From: Flavobacteriales bacterium
GTDB taxonomy: Bacteria > Bacteroidota > Bacteroidia > Flavobacteriales_D > Crocinitomicaceae
Direction of reading: 5' to 3'
NCBI GenBank assembly: GCA_947500755.1
Contig: CANMTO010000022.1
Span: 1 to 38,803 of the forward strand
Length of the DNA: 38,803 nucleotides
The notes beneath the pieces were generated by a model that had not been told where the DNA came from, ran no database searches, and worked only from the letters and a program-made list of their open reading frames with translations. Made by a program: the position numbers and the translations under genes. Shown in pieces: positions 9,534 through 16,931 of the stretch. Positions within the stretch are counted from its first letter, which is position 1. Each line of letters opens with the position of its first letter.

Positions 9534-9607
9534 GGCTCCGTGGCGCAACTGTATAGCGCATCAGATTTCGGCTCTGAGGGTTGGGGGTTAGAATCCCTCC
9601 GGGGTCA
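9534..9607 (+). tRNA. tRNA-Arg (anticodon UCG)
   Basis: A full cloverleaf can be drawn by hand. The acceptor GGCTCCG pairs with CGGGGTC, with two G-U pairs. The D stem is GCGC/GCGC. The anticodon stem TCAGA/TCTGA closes loop TTTCGGC, giving anticodon TCG (codon CGA). The T stem GGGGG/CCCTC closes loop TTAGAAT. The discriminator base is A9607 and CCA is not encoded. It has its own promoter and a strong terminator. Its last 16 bases plus 7 flanking bases recur 173 bp downstream. Confidence 0.93.
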
Positions 9608-9615
9608 CAAAAGGC

Positions 9616-9650
9616 GCCCGCTTCATTTTGAAGCGGGCTTTTTTATTTTT
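9616..9650 (+). terminator. Rho-independent terminator of tRNA-Arg
   Basis: GCCCGCTTC (9616-9624) and GAAGCGGGC (9630-9638) form a perfect nine-base stem around a five-base loop, followed by six T, an A and five T. Confidence 0.9.
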
Positions 9651-9764
9651 CGGGGTGTCAGAAACAGCGTTTCTGTGAGCAACGTGAAATAAAAAAGCTA
9701 AGGCAATGCGTCGCATTGACGGGCGCTATGCTTGTTCGAAATCAATGCGATTGGTTCATGAAAT

Positions 9765-9787
9765 AATCCCTCCGGGGTCACAAAAGG
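9765..9787 (+). repeat. Duplicated tRNA-Arg 3' end (fragment, not a full tRNA)
   Basis: These 23 bases are identical to 9592-9614: the last 16 nt of the tRNA (half T loop, T-stem 3' arm, acceptor 3' arm, discriminator) plus 7 flanking bases. The 60 bases before it cannot form the rest of a cloverleaf, so no second tRNA is encoded. Confidence 0.9.
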
Positions 9788-9818
9788 AAACCCTGATGGT
9801 TGCATCAGGGTTTTTTGT
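9788..9818 (+). terminator. Rho-independent terminator in repeat unit 2
   Basis: CCCTGATG (9791-9798) and CATCAGGG (9803-9810) close a four-base loop; three A precede and six T follow. It takes the same place in unit 2 that the tRNA terminator takes in unit 1, but with unrelated stem sequence. Confidence 0.85.
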
Positions 9819-9819
9819 G

Positions 9820-9911
9820 TTTAATGTGGCACCAATTTATTGGTGTGAACAAATAAAAACAAAAAACACAGGCTTGCGCAGCAAGGCTAGGGTTTCTATG
9901 CTTGGATTGAA
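9820..9911 (+). repeat. 92-bp two-hairpin module, copy 2
   Basis: It is near identical (two visible mismatches) to 9952-10043, at a 132-bp offset. It contains the palindrome CACCAAT-TT-ATTGGTG (9830-9845), an A-rich linker, the hairpin CTTGC-GCA-GCAAG (9873-9885) and the tail CTATGCTTG (9896-9904). Confidence 0.9.
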
Positions 9912-9951
9912 CCAATTTTTTGGAAAACGCGTCAGCGTAATCCCACGATTA

Positions 9952-10043
9952 TTTAATGTGGCACCAATTCATTGGTTTGAACAAATAAAAACAAAAAACA
10001 CAGGCTTGCGCAGCAAGGCTAGGGTTTCTATGCTTGGATTGAA
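9952..10043 (+). repeat. 92-bp two-hairpin module, copy 3
   Basis: Near-identical copy of 9820-9911. The first hairpin is shortened to ACCAAT-TC-ATTGGT (9963-9976). The second is unchanged (10005-10017), and the tail CTATGCTTG lies at 10028-10036. Confidence 0.9.
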
Positions 10044-10121
10044 TTATATCGGATGAGGTTTTATAATAAATCTCTTTTTTAGGGCTACTTTAGCAAAAGA
10101 TTGTTCATTTAAATTAAAGGT

Positions 10122-11099
10122 ATGGTGTTTGAAGAAAAAATGGAGGTAATCAAGTCCGTTGAGCCTTTTGTGGAGCAGTTCATCGAAGAGAAGATGAATA
10201 TTCCTCAAGAATGTTGGCAGCCCAGTGATTTTTTGCCGGATTTTTCAGACACGGACTTTCCTGCAAAGATTCAGGTACTTCAAGAGCGCATTGCGCATGT
10301 TCCGGATACCGTTTTGGTGTCCTTAGTTGGAAATATGATTACTGAAGAGGCCTTACCGAGTTATCAAACATTTTTTAATTTATTAAGAGGAGTTAATGAA
10401 GAACGAAATGTGGCAAGTGCAGGGGCTTGGGTACGATGGTCGAGGCTATGGACCGCAGAAGAAAACCGGCATGGCGATCTGTTGAATAAGTACTTGTATT
10501 TGAGCGGAAGGGTAGATATGAACATGGTTGAGAAATCCATACAGCAGTTGATTCACAATGGCATTGATCTACAAACGGACGGCGATCCATATCACGGCTT
10601 GATTTATACCTCATTTCAAGAGAGAGCGACAAAAATAACACACATGAATACGGGTAAACTTGCCTATAAAGTAGGTGAAACGGCCTTGGCAAAAATATGC
10701 AATGTAATCGCAGGTGAAGAGGCATTGCATGAAAAAGCCTATAAGTACTTTATGGGGAAGATTTTTGATGCAGATCCCAATGGGGGCATTCAGGCTTTTG
10801 TCACTATGATGAAAAATAAAATCATAATGCCCGCGAATCTATTGGATGCCGGTACGTCGAATAAACATTATGTGAATTATGTGAACATTACCCAAAAAAT
10901 AGGGGTATATACAAGTTATGATTACGCGGGAATTATCGATCACCTGGTTAAAACTTGGGGAATTGATCGCTTGAGTGGGTTGAACGGGGAGGGGAATAAG
11001 GCACAAGATTTTCTTTCCACGCTCTCTGAGCGCTACTATAAGTTGGCTGATCGTTTGCAAACACCAACGGAAGTATCCTTGATTTGGCTCAATAAGTGA
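10122..11099 (+). CDS. Acyl-ACP desaturase (ferritin-like, di-iron)
   Basis: This soluble fatty-acid desaturase of the plant stearoyl-ACP type introduces a double bond into acyl-ACP with a di-iron centre. The 325-residue product is the usual size. The iron-ligand pattern is complete: E76 in MITEEALPSY, E114 and H117 in TAEENRHGD, E167 in SFQERAT, and E200 and H203 in AGEEALHE. These match the two EExxH motifs and two single Glu of castor desaturase. No transit peptide or membrane segment is seen. The ATG at 10122 follows AAAGG closely; an ATG at 10140 is possible and would remove six residues. The gene stands alone, converging on the MoxR-like gene. The role is probably membrane unsaturation, inferred from the family. 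Confidence 0.9.
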   Translation: MVFEEKMEVIKSVEPFVEQFIEEKMNIPQECWQPSDFLPDFSDTDFPAKIQVLQERIAHVPDTVLVSLVGNMITEEALPSYQTFFNLLRGVNEERNVASAGAWVRWSRLWTAEENRHGDLLNKYLYLSGRVDMNMVEKSIQQLIHNGIDLQTDGDPYHGLIYTSFQERATKITHMNTGKLAYKVGETALAKICNVIAGEEALHEKAYKYFMGKIFDADPNGGIQAFVTMMKNKIIMPANLLDAGTSNKHYVNYVNITQKIGVYTSYDYAGIIDHLVKTWGIDRLSGLNGEGNKAQDFLSTLSERYYKLADRLQTPTEVSLIWLNK

Positions 11100-11131
11100 G
11101 GGCAGTTCCGCTGAATGTCACCCCACAGCGG

Positions 11132-12592
11132 CTAGAGTCCTTTAATCATTTGATCATAAATGTCATTAATTGACAGTCCATCGGCGGTTCTTCGCTTGGA
11201 TAGTTGTTTGAATTCTACAAGGGCCCAGAGCACGAATTCCATTAAGAAAGGCATGTCAATTGGAGCAACTCGAGGCTGATATTTTTGAATGAGTGCCTTT
11301 AGGGGTTCAATCGCATTCAATGCACTTAAATAGGCGCTTTCCGTGGCTTCGTCAGACAATTCAAACGAGTTTGCTTCGAAAAACCAAGTAAGAACCTCGT
11401 CATACGGAGTGTCTTCTTCCTGTTTTTTTAGTTTTTCAATTTTCGGAAAATAGTTTAGGAAAAGCGTTTTTATTGCTTCGCTGATTAAATGATGGGCAAC
11501 GAAGGAAGACCCCTCTTGTTCGCCTTCATAAACCAGTTCTACTTTTCCTGTGATGGACGGGATCATGCCCAATAAATCGCTGAAGCGAACGGTAGTTTCA
11601 CGCTCATTATTAAGTATCGCCCGGCGCTCAGCGGTACTGATTAAGTTCTCATATGCGGTGATACTCATCCGAGCACTTACGCCACTTTTCGCATCAATAT
11701 ATTCGCTAGAACGGGCCTCAAAAGCAACTTGTTCCAGGATATCTTTAGCTAATTCGGGCACATACACCGAGCAATGTCGAGTTTCTAATTTTTCAGCTTC
11801 TTGTTGGGTGATTTGTTTTGCGGTTTTGATGTCCTGTGCATAGTGAGTCAGGATTTGTGATCCGATTCTATCCTTCAAAGGCGTTACGATACTGCCCCTA
11901 TTGGTATAATCTTCAGGATTTGCCGTAAATATGAACTGAAGATCCAATGGAAGTCGTAATTTGAATCCTCTAATCTGAATATCTCCCTCTTCAAGAATGT
12001 TAAATAGGGCCACTTGAATCCGCGCTTGAAGATCCGGTAATTCATTGATTATAAAGATGCAACGGTTCGCACGAGGAATCATGCCATAGTGGAGCACGCG
12101 TTCATCGGAATAATTTAGTTTTAAATTGGCCGCTTTGATAGGGTCAATATCACCAATTAAATCTGCGATTGTTACATCGGGAGTAGCAAGCTTTTCGAAG
12201 AATCGTTCAGAACGATGTAACCAAAAGATCGGGGTAGCGTCCCCTTTTTCTTTAATTAAATCAAGTGCGTATCGGCTAATTGGGTTTAAGGGGTCGTCGT
12301 TCATTTCACTTCCTTCCACCACGGGGATATACTCATCCAATAAATTCAGCATCAACCGCGCAATTCGAGTTTTTCCCTGTCCCCGAAGGCCTAATAAATT
12401 GATGTTGTGTTTAGATAAGATTGCCCGCTCCAGCTGGGGGATCACGGTTTGTTCGTACCCGTGTACTTGAGGGAAAATCTGTTTACCGGATTTTAGCGCC
12501 ACTATTAAATTATCGCGCAATTCGTTTTTGATCGTTTTAGGCGTGTACTCAGCAGCTTTTAATGCTCCAAGTGTATTTATTGTCGTATGCAT
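11132..12592 (-). CDS. MoxR/magnesium-chelatase-like AAA+ ATPase
   Basis: This AAA+ ATPase of the MoxR/BchI group (486 residues from this start) has Walker A GLRGQGKT (about 68-75), a Walker-B-like strand CIFIINELPD (about 178-187) with Asn-Glu instead of Asp-Glu, and the sensor-1 asparagine in FTANPEDY (N225). Family members work with VWA-domain partners to remodel or insert metal into target proteins, and the VWA partner is the gene immediately upstream. An ATG at 12634 would extend the protein by 14 residues and overlap the VWA gene by 38 bp. The conserved family part begins at about NTLGALKAAEY, so the ATG at 12592, just after the VWA stop, was chosen; this is uncertain. No chlorophyll or cobalamin chelatase large subunit is near, so true magnesium chelation is unlikely. 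Confidence 0.85.
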   Translation of the reverse strand: MHTTINTLGALKAAEYTPKTIKNELRDNLIVALKSGKQIFPQVHGYEQTVIPQLERAILSKHNINLLGLRGQGKTRIARLMLNLLDEYIPVVEGSEMNDDPLNPISRYALDLIKEKGDATPIFWLHRSERFFEKLATPDVTIADLIGDIDPIKAANLKLNYSDERVLHYGMIPRANRCIFIINELPDLQARIQVALFNILEEGDIQIRGFKLRLPLDLQFIFTANPEDYTNRGSIVTPLKDRIGSQILTHYAQDIKTAKQITQQEAEKLETRHCSVYVPELAKDILEQVAFEARSSEYIDAKSGVSARMSITAYENLISTAERRAILNNERETTVRFSDLLGMIPSITGKVELVYEGEQEGSSFVAHHLISEAIKTLFLNYFPKIEKLKKQEEDTPYDEVLTWFFEANSFELSDEATESAYLSALNAIEPLKALIQKYQPRVAPIDMPFLMEFVLWALVEFKQLSKRRTADGLSINDIYDQMIKGL

Positions 12593-12596
12593 ACCC

Positions 12597-13706
12597 TTAG
12601 TTAATTCGTTTTTTTCTGTTTGTTTCGTAATCATGAAAAATCATTTCACCGAGACCTTTTAACCCAGTATAAAAAGCTTTTCCTTTGTTGGACTTAGTGA
12701 ATTCTTCAATAAAAGACTGCAAGTAGGGGTCTTGTGCAATCATAAATGTGGTGATTGGAATGTGCATTTTTCTGGCTTGTGCTGCCATGTTATAGCACTT
12801 TTCAACAATCATTTGGTCTAAGCCGTTACTGTTTTTATAATATTGCCCGTCGGGTAAGCGTAAACAACTTGGCTTCCCATCGGTAATCATGAAGATTTGT
12901 TTGTTCGTATTTCTTTTTCTTCTCAAAATATCCATTGAAAGCTCCAGACCCGCTACGGTATTGGTATGATAAGGACCTACATTTAAATATGGAAGGTCTT
13001 TAATTTTTATTGGCCAAGCGTCATCGCCAAAAACAATCACATCCAAGGTGTCTTTTGGATAAGAGGTGGTGATTAATTCTGCTAACGCCATAGCCACCTT
13101 CTTTGCTGGCGTAATCCGATCTTCCCCATACAGAATCATACTGTGGCTTATATCGATCATTAACACCGTGCTCATTTGGGATTTGTGATGCGTGTCTTCA
13201 ATAACCAAATCTCTCTGAGTTAATTGAAAGTCATCAATTCCGTGGTTGATTTGTGCGTTTTTTAAACTTTCAGTGACCGAAATATGCTCAAGGGTATCCC
13301 CAAATTCAAAATCACGAAACTCTCCCGTTAATTCGTCGCCTTGACCACTTTTTTTTGAGGTATGGTTTCCAACACCACTTTTTCTTATTTTCCCAAAAAT
13401 CTGTTCCATAGCATTTTTCCGCAAAACGCGCTCTGTTTTAGCGGTAATGGACAATTGACCTTGTCCATTAGGCTGAAGATCTTCCCGCAAGTACCCCTTT
13501 TTCTTGAGGTCTTCAATAAAATCATCTAGGGTATATTTATCGCTTGTCAAGGAGTATTCCTGGTCGAGAATTTTTAACCAATCTAATGCTTCCTCCACAT
13601 CTCCAGAGGTATGGGTGATAAGTTCGCTAAAAATATCAAATAACTTATCAAAGTCGGATTGCTCTGGCGCTTCGAATGGGGTGAAAATAAAACCTGTTCG
13701 GGACAT
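12597..13706 (-). CDS. VWA-domain protein, partner of MoxR-like ATPase
   Basis: This 369-residue cytoplasmic protein has a C-terminal von Willebrand factor A domain (about residues 178-360). The metal-ion-dependent adhesion site is intact: DISHS (D185, S187, S189), a Thr in the TNT region (about 248-250) and the TDG aspartate D276. The N-terminal ~175 residues are helical and charged, with no signal peptide. VWA proteins paired with MoxR-type ATPases are thought to act as adaptor and substrate-binding halves of a chaperone, so the two genes probably form one operon (4-bp gap, or 38-bp overlap if the longer ATPase start is used). The target is unknown. Only a poor promoter candidate lies in the 110-bp gap upstream. 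Confidence 0.85.
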   Translation of the reverse strand: MSRTGFIFTPFEAPEQSDFDKLFDIFSELITHTSGDVEEALDWLKILDQEYSLTSDKYTLDDFIEDLKKKGYLREDLQPNGQGQLSITAKTERVLRKNAMEQIFGKIRKSGVGNHTSKKSGQGDELTGEFRDFEFGDTLEHISVTESLKNAQINHGIDDFQLTQRDLVIEDTHHKSQMSTVLMIDISHSMILYGEDRITPAKKVAMALAELITTSYPKDTLDVIVFGDDAWPIKIKDLPYLNVGPYHTNTVAGLELSMDILRRKRNTNKQIFMITDGKPSCLRLPDGQYYKNSNGLDQMIVEKCYNMAAQARKMHIPITTFMIAQDPYLQSFIEEFTKSNKGKAFYTGLKGLGEMIFHDYETNRKKRIN

Positions 13707-13792
13707 AGAGACATATTTATGTTAAAACACCGGGAAGGTGAATAAAGTTCCAATATCCATCGGTTTTTTTCCGCTCCGAGCCCTTGAGCCAT

Positions 13793-13813
13793 AAAAAAAA
13801 GCCCTTTCGGGCT
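13793..13813 (-). terminator. Rho-independent terminator of the 51-residue membrane protein gene
   Basis: On the minus strand AGCCC-GAAA-GGGCT (13800-13813) has a GNRA tetraloop and is followed by seven T. It begins 4 bp after the small gene's stop and separates it from the VWA operon. Confidence 0.85.
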
Positions 13814-13817
13814 CATA

Positions 13818-13973
13818 TTACTTTTTATCGTCTAAAATACGATTTGGACGTAGTCGCTCAAAAATATCGATAGTGATCCAAAAAGGAACAATAAATCCTA
13901 AAAGGAATAATAATAACCAAAATGCCATTCCGAAAATTAAAAGGAATAAAACAATGCCGAATGTGCTGATCAT
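13818..13973 (-). CDS. Small membrane protein, 51 residues, unknown function
   Basis: This short frame codes for [20 protein letters not shown] and continues as one long hydrophobic stretch to about residue 35. It ends in a charged tail [16 protein letters not shown]. Support that it is real: a strong candidate promoter with TTTG (14025-14028) and TACCTTTG (13996-14003) on the minus strand, a leader of roughly 15 nt, and a tetraloop terminator directly after the stop. The predicted layout is one or two membrane helices with a cytoplasmic basic tail. I do not recognise a family. It is divergent from fumC, and no partner is evident. Confidence 0.7.
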   Translation of the reverse strand: MISTFGIVLFLLIFGMAFWLLLFLLGFIVPFWITIDIFERLRPNRILDDKK

Positions 13974-13977
13974 CTTG

Positions 13978-13985
13978 TAAATTTG
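13978..13985 (+). promoter_or_regulatory. Candidate -7 box for fumC
   Basis: TAAATTTG matches TAnnTTTG and would start a fumC transcript near 13992, with a leader of about 40 nt. No good -33 element is seen. It overlaps the start region of the opposite-strand small gene. Confidence 0.45.
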
Positions 13986-13995
13986 TATTCAATTA

Positions 13996-14028
13996 CAAAG
14001 GTAAACAATTATTATTTACAAAAACAAA
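13996..14028 (-). promoter_or_regulatory. Promoter of the 51-residue membrane protein gene
   Basis: Minus-strand TTTG (14025-14028), a 21-nt spacer and TACCTTTG (13996-14003) fit the TTTG/TAnnTTTG consensus. Transcription would start near 13989, 16 nt before the ATG. Confidence 0.6.
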
Positions 14029-14032
14029 CCCA

Positions 14033-15430
14033 ATGGAATTTAGAATTGAAAAAGACACCATGGGAGAGGTACAGGTTCCTGCTTCCAAATATTGGGGGGC
14101 TCAAACTGAACGCTCCCGAAATAACTTTAAAATCGGACCAGCAGGCTCCATGCCGAAAGAAATTATTTATGCGTTTGCTTATTTGAAAAAAGCAGCAGCT
14201 CATGCAAACTGTGAATTAGGGGTGCTTTCCGTAGAAAAGAGAGACTTAATAACAACGGTTTGTGATGAAATCTTAACGGGAATGCATGACGAGGAGTTTC
14301 CGTTGGTTATTTGGCAAACCGGTTCGGGAACCCAATCGAACATGAACTGTAATGAAGTTATTGCTAACCGTGGACATGTGTTAACCGGAGGGTCCTTACT
14401 TGACGAACTTAAAGCACTCAATCCAAACGACGATGTGAATAAATCTCAATCATCCAATGACACCTATCCAACGGCCATGCACATCGCCGCCTATAAACAA
14501 ACCGTAGAGGTCACCATTCCAGGAATGACCCATTTACGAGAAATATTGGATCAAAAAGCGAAGGCATTTAAAGATATCGTTAAAACTGGCCGAACGCATT
14601 TTATGGATGCCACACCCTTAACACTTGGTCAAGAATTTAGTGGCTATGTAGCCCAAATTGATTATTCCATTCGTTGCCTCAACAATGCTTTGGAAGCCGT
14701 ATCGGAACTCGCCCTTGGCGGAACAGCGGTTGGCACCGGATTGAATACTCCTGCCGGGTACGATGTGTTGGTAGCACAGAAAATCGCTGAATTTACGCGG
14801 CTTCCATTTGTAACTGCAAAAAACAAATTTGAGGCATTGGCAGCTCATGATGCGATGGTGGAGTTGTCTGGCGCATTAAAACGATCCGCCGTTGCCTTGA
14901 TGAAAATTGCCAATGATATTCGAATGTTGTCTTCCGGTCCTCGTTGCGGAATTGGCGAACTGATTATTCCTGACAATGAGCCCGGGTCATCCATTATGCC
15001 AGGAAAAGTAAATCCAACTCAACCCGAAGCACTCACTATGGTTTGCGCCCAAGTCATTGGCAATGATGTAACGGTCTCCATAGGCGGTTCTAATGGTCAC
15101 TTTGAATTGAATGTGTTCAAACCGGTTATTGCGGCAAACGTATTGCAATCCGGGCGATTAATCGGCGATGCCTGCGTTTCGTTCGCAGATAAATGTGCGA
15201 TAGGGATTGAACCTAATTTACCGGAAATCAAAAAGCATCTGAATAATTCGCTTATGCTCGTTACGGCATTAAACACTAAAATCGGATATTATAAAGCGGC
15301 TGAGATTGCAAAATATGCGCATAAGAAGGGGACTACACTCAAGGATGCTGCGGTTTCCTTAGGCCATGTGACTTCGGAAGAATATGATGTCTATGTAGAC
15401 CCATCCAAGATGATAGGTTCCATGGATTAA
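14033..15430 (+). CDS. fumC: Fumarate hydratase, class II
   Basis: This is the TCA-cycle enzyme hydrating fumarate to L-malate, an iron-independent homotetramer of the cytoplasm. The 465-residue product is the normal length. It shows the three conserved superfamily regions: [15 protein letters not shown] (about 96-110), [16 protein letters not shown] with H189, and the signature [11 protein letters not shown] (318-328) with the catalytic-loop serine. [11 protein letters not shown] is also typical of fumarase rather than aspartase. The start at 14033 fits the usual N-terminus ([26 protein letters not shown]). It is followed after 39 bp by isocitrate dehydrogenase on the same strand, and a shared terminator lies behind that gene, so the two are likely one transcription unit. 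Confidence 0.96.
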   Translation: MEFRIEKDTMGEVQVPASKYWGAQTERSRNNFKIGPAGSMPKEIIYAFAYLKKAAAHANCELGVLSVEKRDLITTVCDEILTGMHDEEFPLVIWQTGSGTQSNMNCNEVIANRGHVLTGGSLLDELKALNPNDDVNKSQSSNDTYPTAMHIAAYKQTVEVTIPGMTHLREILDQKAKAFKDIVKTGRTHFMDATPLTLGQEFSGYVAQIDYSIRCLNNALEAVSELALGGTAVGTGLNTPAGYDVLVAQKIAEFTRLPFVTAKNKFEALAAHDAMVELSGALKRSAVALMKIANDIRMLSSGPRCGIGELIIPDNEPGSSIMPGKVNPTQPEALTMVCAQVIGNDVTVSIGGSNGHFELNVFKPVIAANVLQSGRLIGDACVSFADKCAIGIEPNLPEIKKHLNNSLMLVTALNTKIGYYKAAEIAKYAHKKGTTLKDAAVSLGHVTSEEYDVYVDPSKMIGSMD

Positions 15431-15469
15431 TTGGGTAACTATTGTTAACTTTACAACAAACTAAAGACC

Positions 15470-16699
15470 ATGTCAAAAATAAACGTAGCGAATCCTGTAG
15501 TTGAGCTGGATGGAGATGAAATGACCCGTATCATCTGGAAATTTATAAAAGATAAACTTATCCTTCCATATTTGGATGTCGATATTAAGTATTATGATTT
15601 AGGAATAGAAAAACGTGACGAAACCAACGATCAAATTACGATTGATGCTGCTGAAGCGATTAAGAAATATCAAGTAGGGATTAAATGCGCAACAATAACA
15701 CCGGATGAAGCTCGTGTTAAAGAATTTAATTTAAAGTCGATGTGGAAATCTCCGAATGGAACCATTCGTAATATATTAGACGGAACGGTATTTAGAGAGC
15801 CAATCGTTATGAAAAACGTTCCTCGTTTGGTTACCAATTGGACCGCGCCAATTATCGTTGGTCGACATGCGTTTGGAGATCAATATCGCGCAACAGATGC
15901 CGTGTTTAAAGGCAAAGGAAAACTAACAATGACCTTCACCCCGGAGGATGGAGGAGTAGTGCAGCAATTTGAAGTATATAACTTTAAAGGTGATGGTGTT
16001 GGTTTGGCCATGTATAATACCGATGATTCTATTCGTGGGTTTGCACATAGTTGTTTTAACATGGCCCTTAGTAAGAAATGGCCCCTGTATCTTTCTACAA
16101 AGAATACTATTTTGAAGAAATATGATGGACGCTTCAAAGATATTTTCGAAGAAATTTATCAAGCTGAATTTAAATTGGCATATGAAGCAGCAGGAATTGT
16201 ATATGAGCATCGGTTAATTGATGACATGGTTGCTTCGGCCTTGAAATGGAACGGTAATTTTGTTTGGGCGTGTAAGAATTATGACGGGGATGTTCAGTCA
16301 GATTCAGTAGCACAAGGCTTTGGATCGTTAGGGTTAATGACCTCTGTTTTAGTGACGCCAGACGGTGAGATTATGGAAGCGGAGGCAGCGCACGGAACAG
16401 TAACCCGCCATTTTAGAGATCATCAAGCGGGGAAGAAAACATCCACTAACCCTATTGCTTCAATTTTTGCATGGACTCGCGGATTGGCTTTCCGTGGAAA
16501 ATTAGATGGAAATCAAGAGTTAATTGATTTCTGTGAAACATTAGAGCGTGTTTGTATTGATACGGTTGAGTCTGGAATAATGACGAAAGATTTGGCGGTA
16601 TGTGTACATGGAAATAAAGTGAATCATGGTGAACACTTCGTGTATACGGAGGAGTTTTTAGACGCCCTGGATCGCGGATTGAAAGCAAAAATGAACTAA
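15470..16699 (+). CDS. icd: NADP-dependent isocitrate dehydrogenase (eukaryote-like, homodimeric)
   Basis: This enzyme oxidatively decarboxylates isocitrate to 2-oxoglutarate with NADP+ in the TCA cycle. At 409 residues it belongs to the eukaryotic-type subfamily. It begins with the [20 protein letters not shown] block, continues with [13 protein letters not shown] and FGDQYRATD, and has the metal-binding [18 protein letters not shown] region. The late [13 protein letters not shown] segment contains the NADP-contacting residues of this type. It sits 39 bp after fumC, with only a one-mismatch -7 box (TAACTTTA, 15446-15453) between, and is followed by a strong terminator at 16705-16727. Pairing with fumC suggests joint TCA-cycle expression. 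Confidence 0.95.
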   Translation: MSKINVANPVVELDGDEMTRIIWKFIKDKLILPYLDVDIKYYDLGIEKRDETNDQITIDAAEAIKKYQVGIKCATITPDEARVKEFNLKSMWKSPNGTIRNILDGTVFREPIVMKNVPRLVTNWTAPIIVGRHAFGDQYRATDAVFKGKGKLTMTFTPEDGGVVQQFEVYNFKGDGVGLAMYNTDDSIRGFAHSCFNMALSKKWPLYLSTKNTILKKYDGRFKDIFEEIYQAEFKLAYEAAGIVYEHRLIDDMVASALKWNGNFVWACKNYDGDVQSDSVAQGFGSLGLMTSVLVTPDGEIMEAEAAHGTVTRHFRDHQAGKKTSTNPIASIFAWTRGLAFRGKLDGNQELIDFCETLERVCIDTVESGIMTKDLAVCVHGNKVNHGEHFVYTEEFLDALDRGLKAKMN

Positions 16700-16704
16700 A
16701 TTTA

Positions 16705-16727
16705 ATCCCGCAGTTGCGGGATTTTTT
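16705..16727 (+). terminator. Rho-independent terminator after icd
   Basis: ATCCCGC (16705-16711) and GCGGGAT (16716-16722) close an AGTT loop, with T residues up to 16727. It is placed 5 bp after the icd stop. Confidence 0.9.
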
Positions 16728-16931
16728 ATGCGCTATACAGTTATGTTTTTCTGTGGTTTTTTTATTCTTGTATAATTAGACAAGGATTGCCTGGTACATG
16801 GTTGGGTTCATATCAAGGCACCATTAAAAACATTACAGATTATTGAAGAATCCGATGGCTTGGTTTGTTTATATAGCGCCGATCACCTCGGTTTTAATCA
16901 GCATGTTGTATTAAAAAAAATAAGTGAATGA
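16728..16931 (+). pseudogene. Remnant of a small secreted protein gene
   Basis: The 228 bases between icd and the DUF4403 gene hold coding-like debris. An ATG at 16728 opens a signal-peptide-like stretch (MRYTVMFFCGFFILV) that meets TAA at 16773. After it, another frame reads QGLPGTWLGSYQGTIKN, which looks like the start of a mature lipocalin-like protein, until TGA. The first frame then resumes with EESDGLVCLYSADHLGFNQH and stops at a TGA overlapping the next gene's ATG (ATGA). Start, mature start and end are therefore all visible but split over two frames, which suggests a gene broken by frameshifts and shortened. A lipocalin-like origin is only a guess. Confidence 0.4.

Larger units (their letters stand above)
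9592..10043 (+). repeat. Tandem array of ~173-bp units, each starting with the tRNA-Arg 3' end
   Basis: This array fills the gene-free stretch behind the tRNA. Unit 1 starts inside the tRNA at 9592 and unit 2 at 9765 with a perfect 23-bp repeat (tRNA 3' end plus flank). Unit 3 starts near 9939, where only AATCCC remains of that segment. Units 1 and 2 continue with a terminator hairpin of similar size but different sequence. All three then carry a two-hairpin module ending in CTATGCTTG (9726, 9896, 10028). Offsets between matching landmarks of units 1 and 2 are 169-173 bp. The units have diverged except for the 92-bp module of units 2 and 3, which is nearly identical. No protein gene is convincing here. 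Bases 10044-10121 hold nothing clear beyond a weak TACTTTAG (10086-10093) before the desaturase. Confidence 0.7.

Noticed and set aside
9700-9780. Possible second tRNA gene ending at 9780
   Set aside because: Only the 3' 16 bases match a tRNA. No D arm, anticodon arm or matching 5' acceptor strand can be drawn.
9820-10043. CRISPR-like direct repeats
   Set aside because: There are only two long (92-bp) near-identical copies, with one 40-bp gap, no short repeat-spacer pattern and no cas genes.
9706-10056. Open frame of 116 codons across the tRNA-derived array, with a 44-residue peptide repeat
   Set aside because: The frame stays open only because the 132-bp offset is a multiple of three. It runs through a terminator and hairpins, has no promoter, signal or family likeness, and its peptide repeat follows from the DNA repeat. 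A small basic ORF also overlaps the E. coli tyrT repeats, so it is worth keeping in mind but not calling.
11108-11131. Hairpin CCGCTG/CAGCGG between the desaturase and MoxR-like genes as a terminator
   Set aside because: It has a 12-base loop, a short stem and no T tract on either strand. It may still be a weak structure.
13583-13816. Minus-strand frame of 77 codons upstream of the VWA gene
   Set aside because: It starts inside a terminator, overlaps the VWA gene in another frame and has no coding character.
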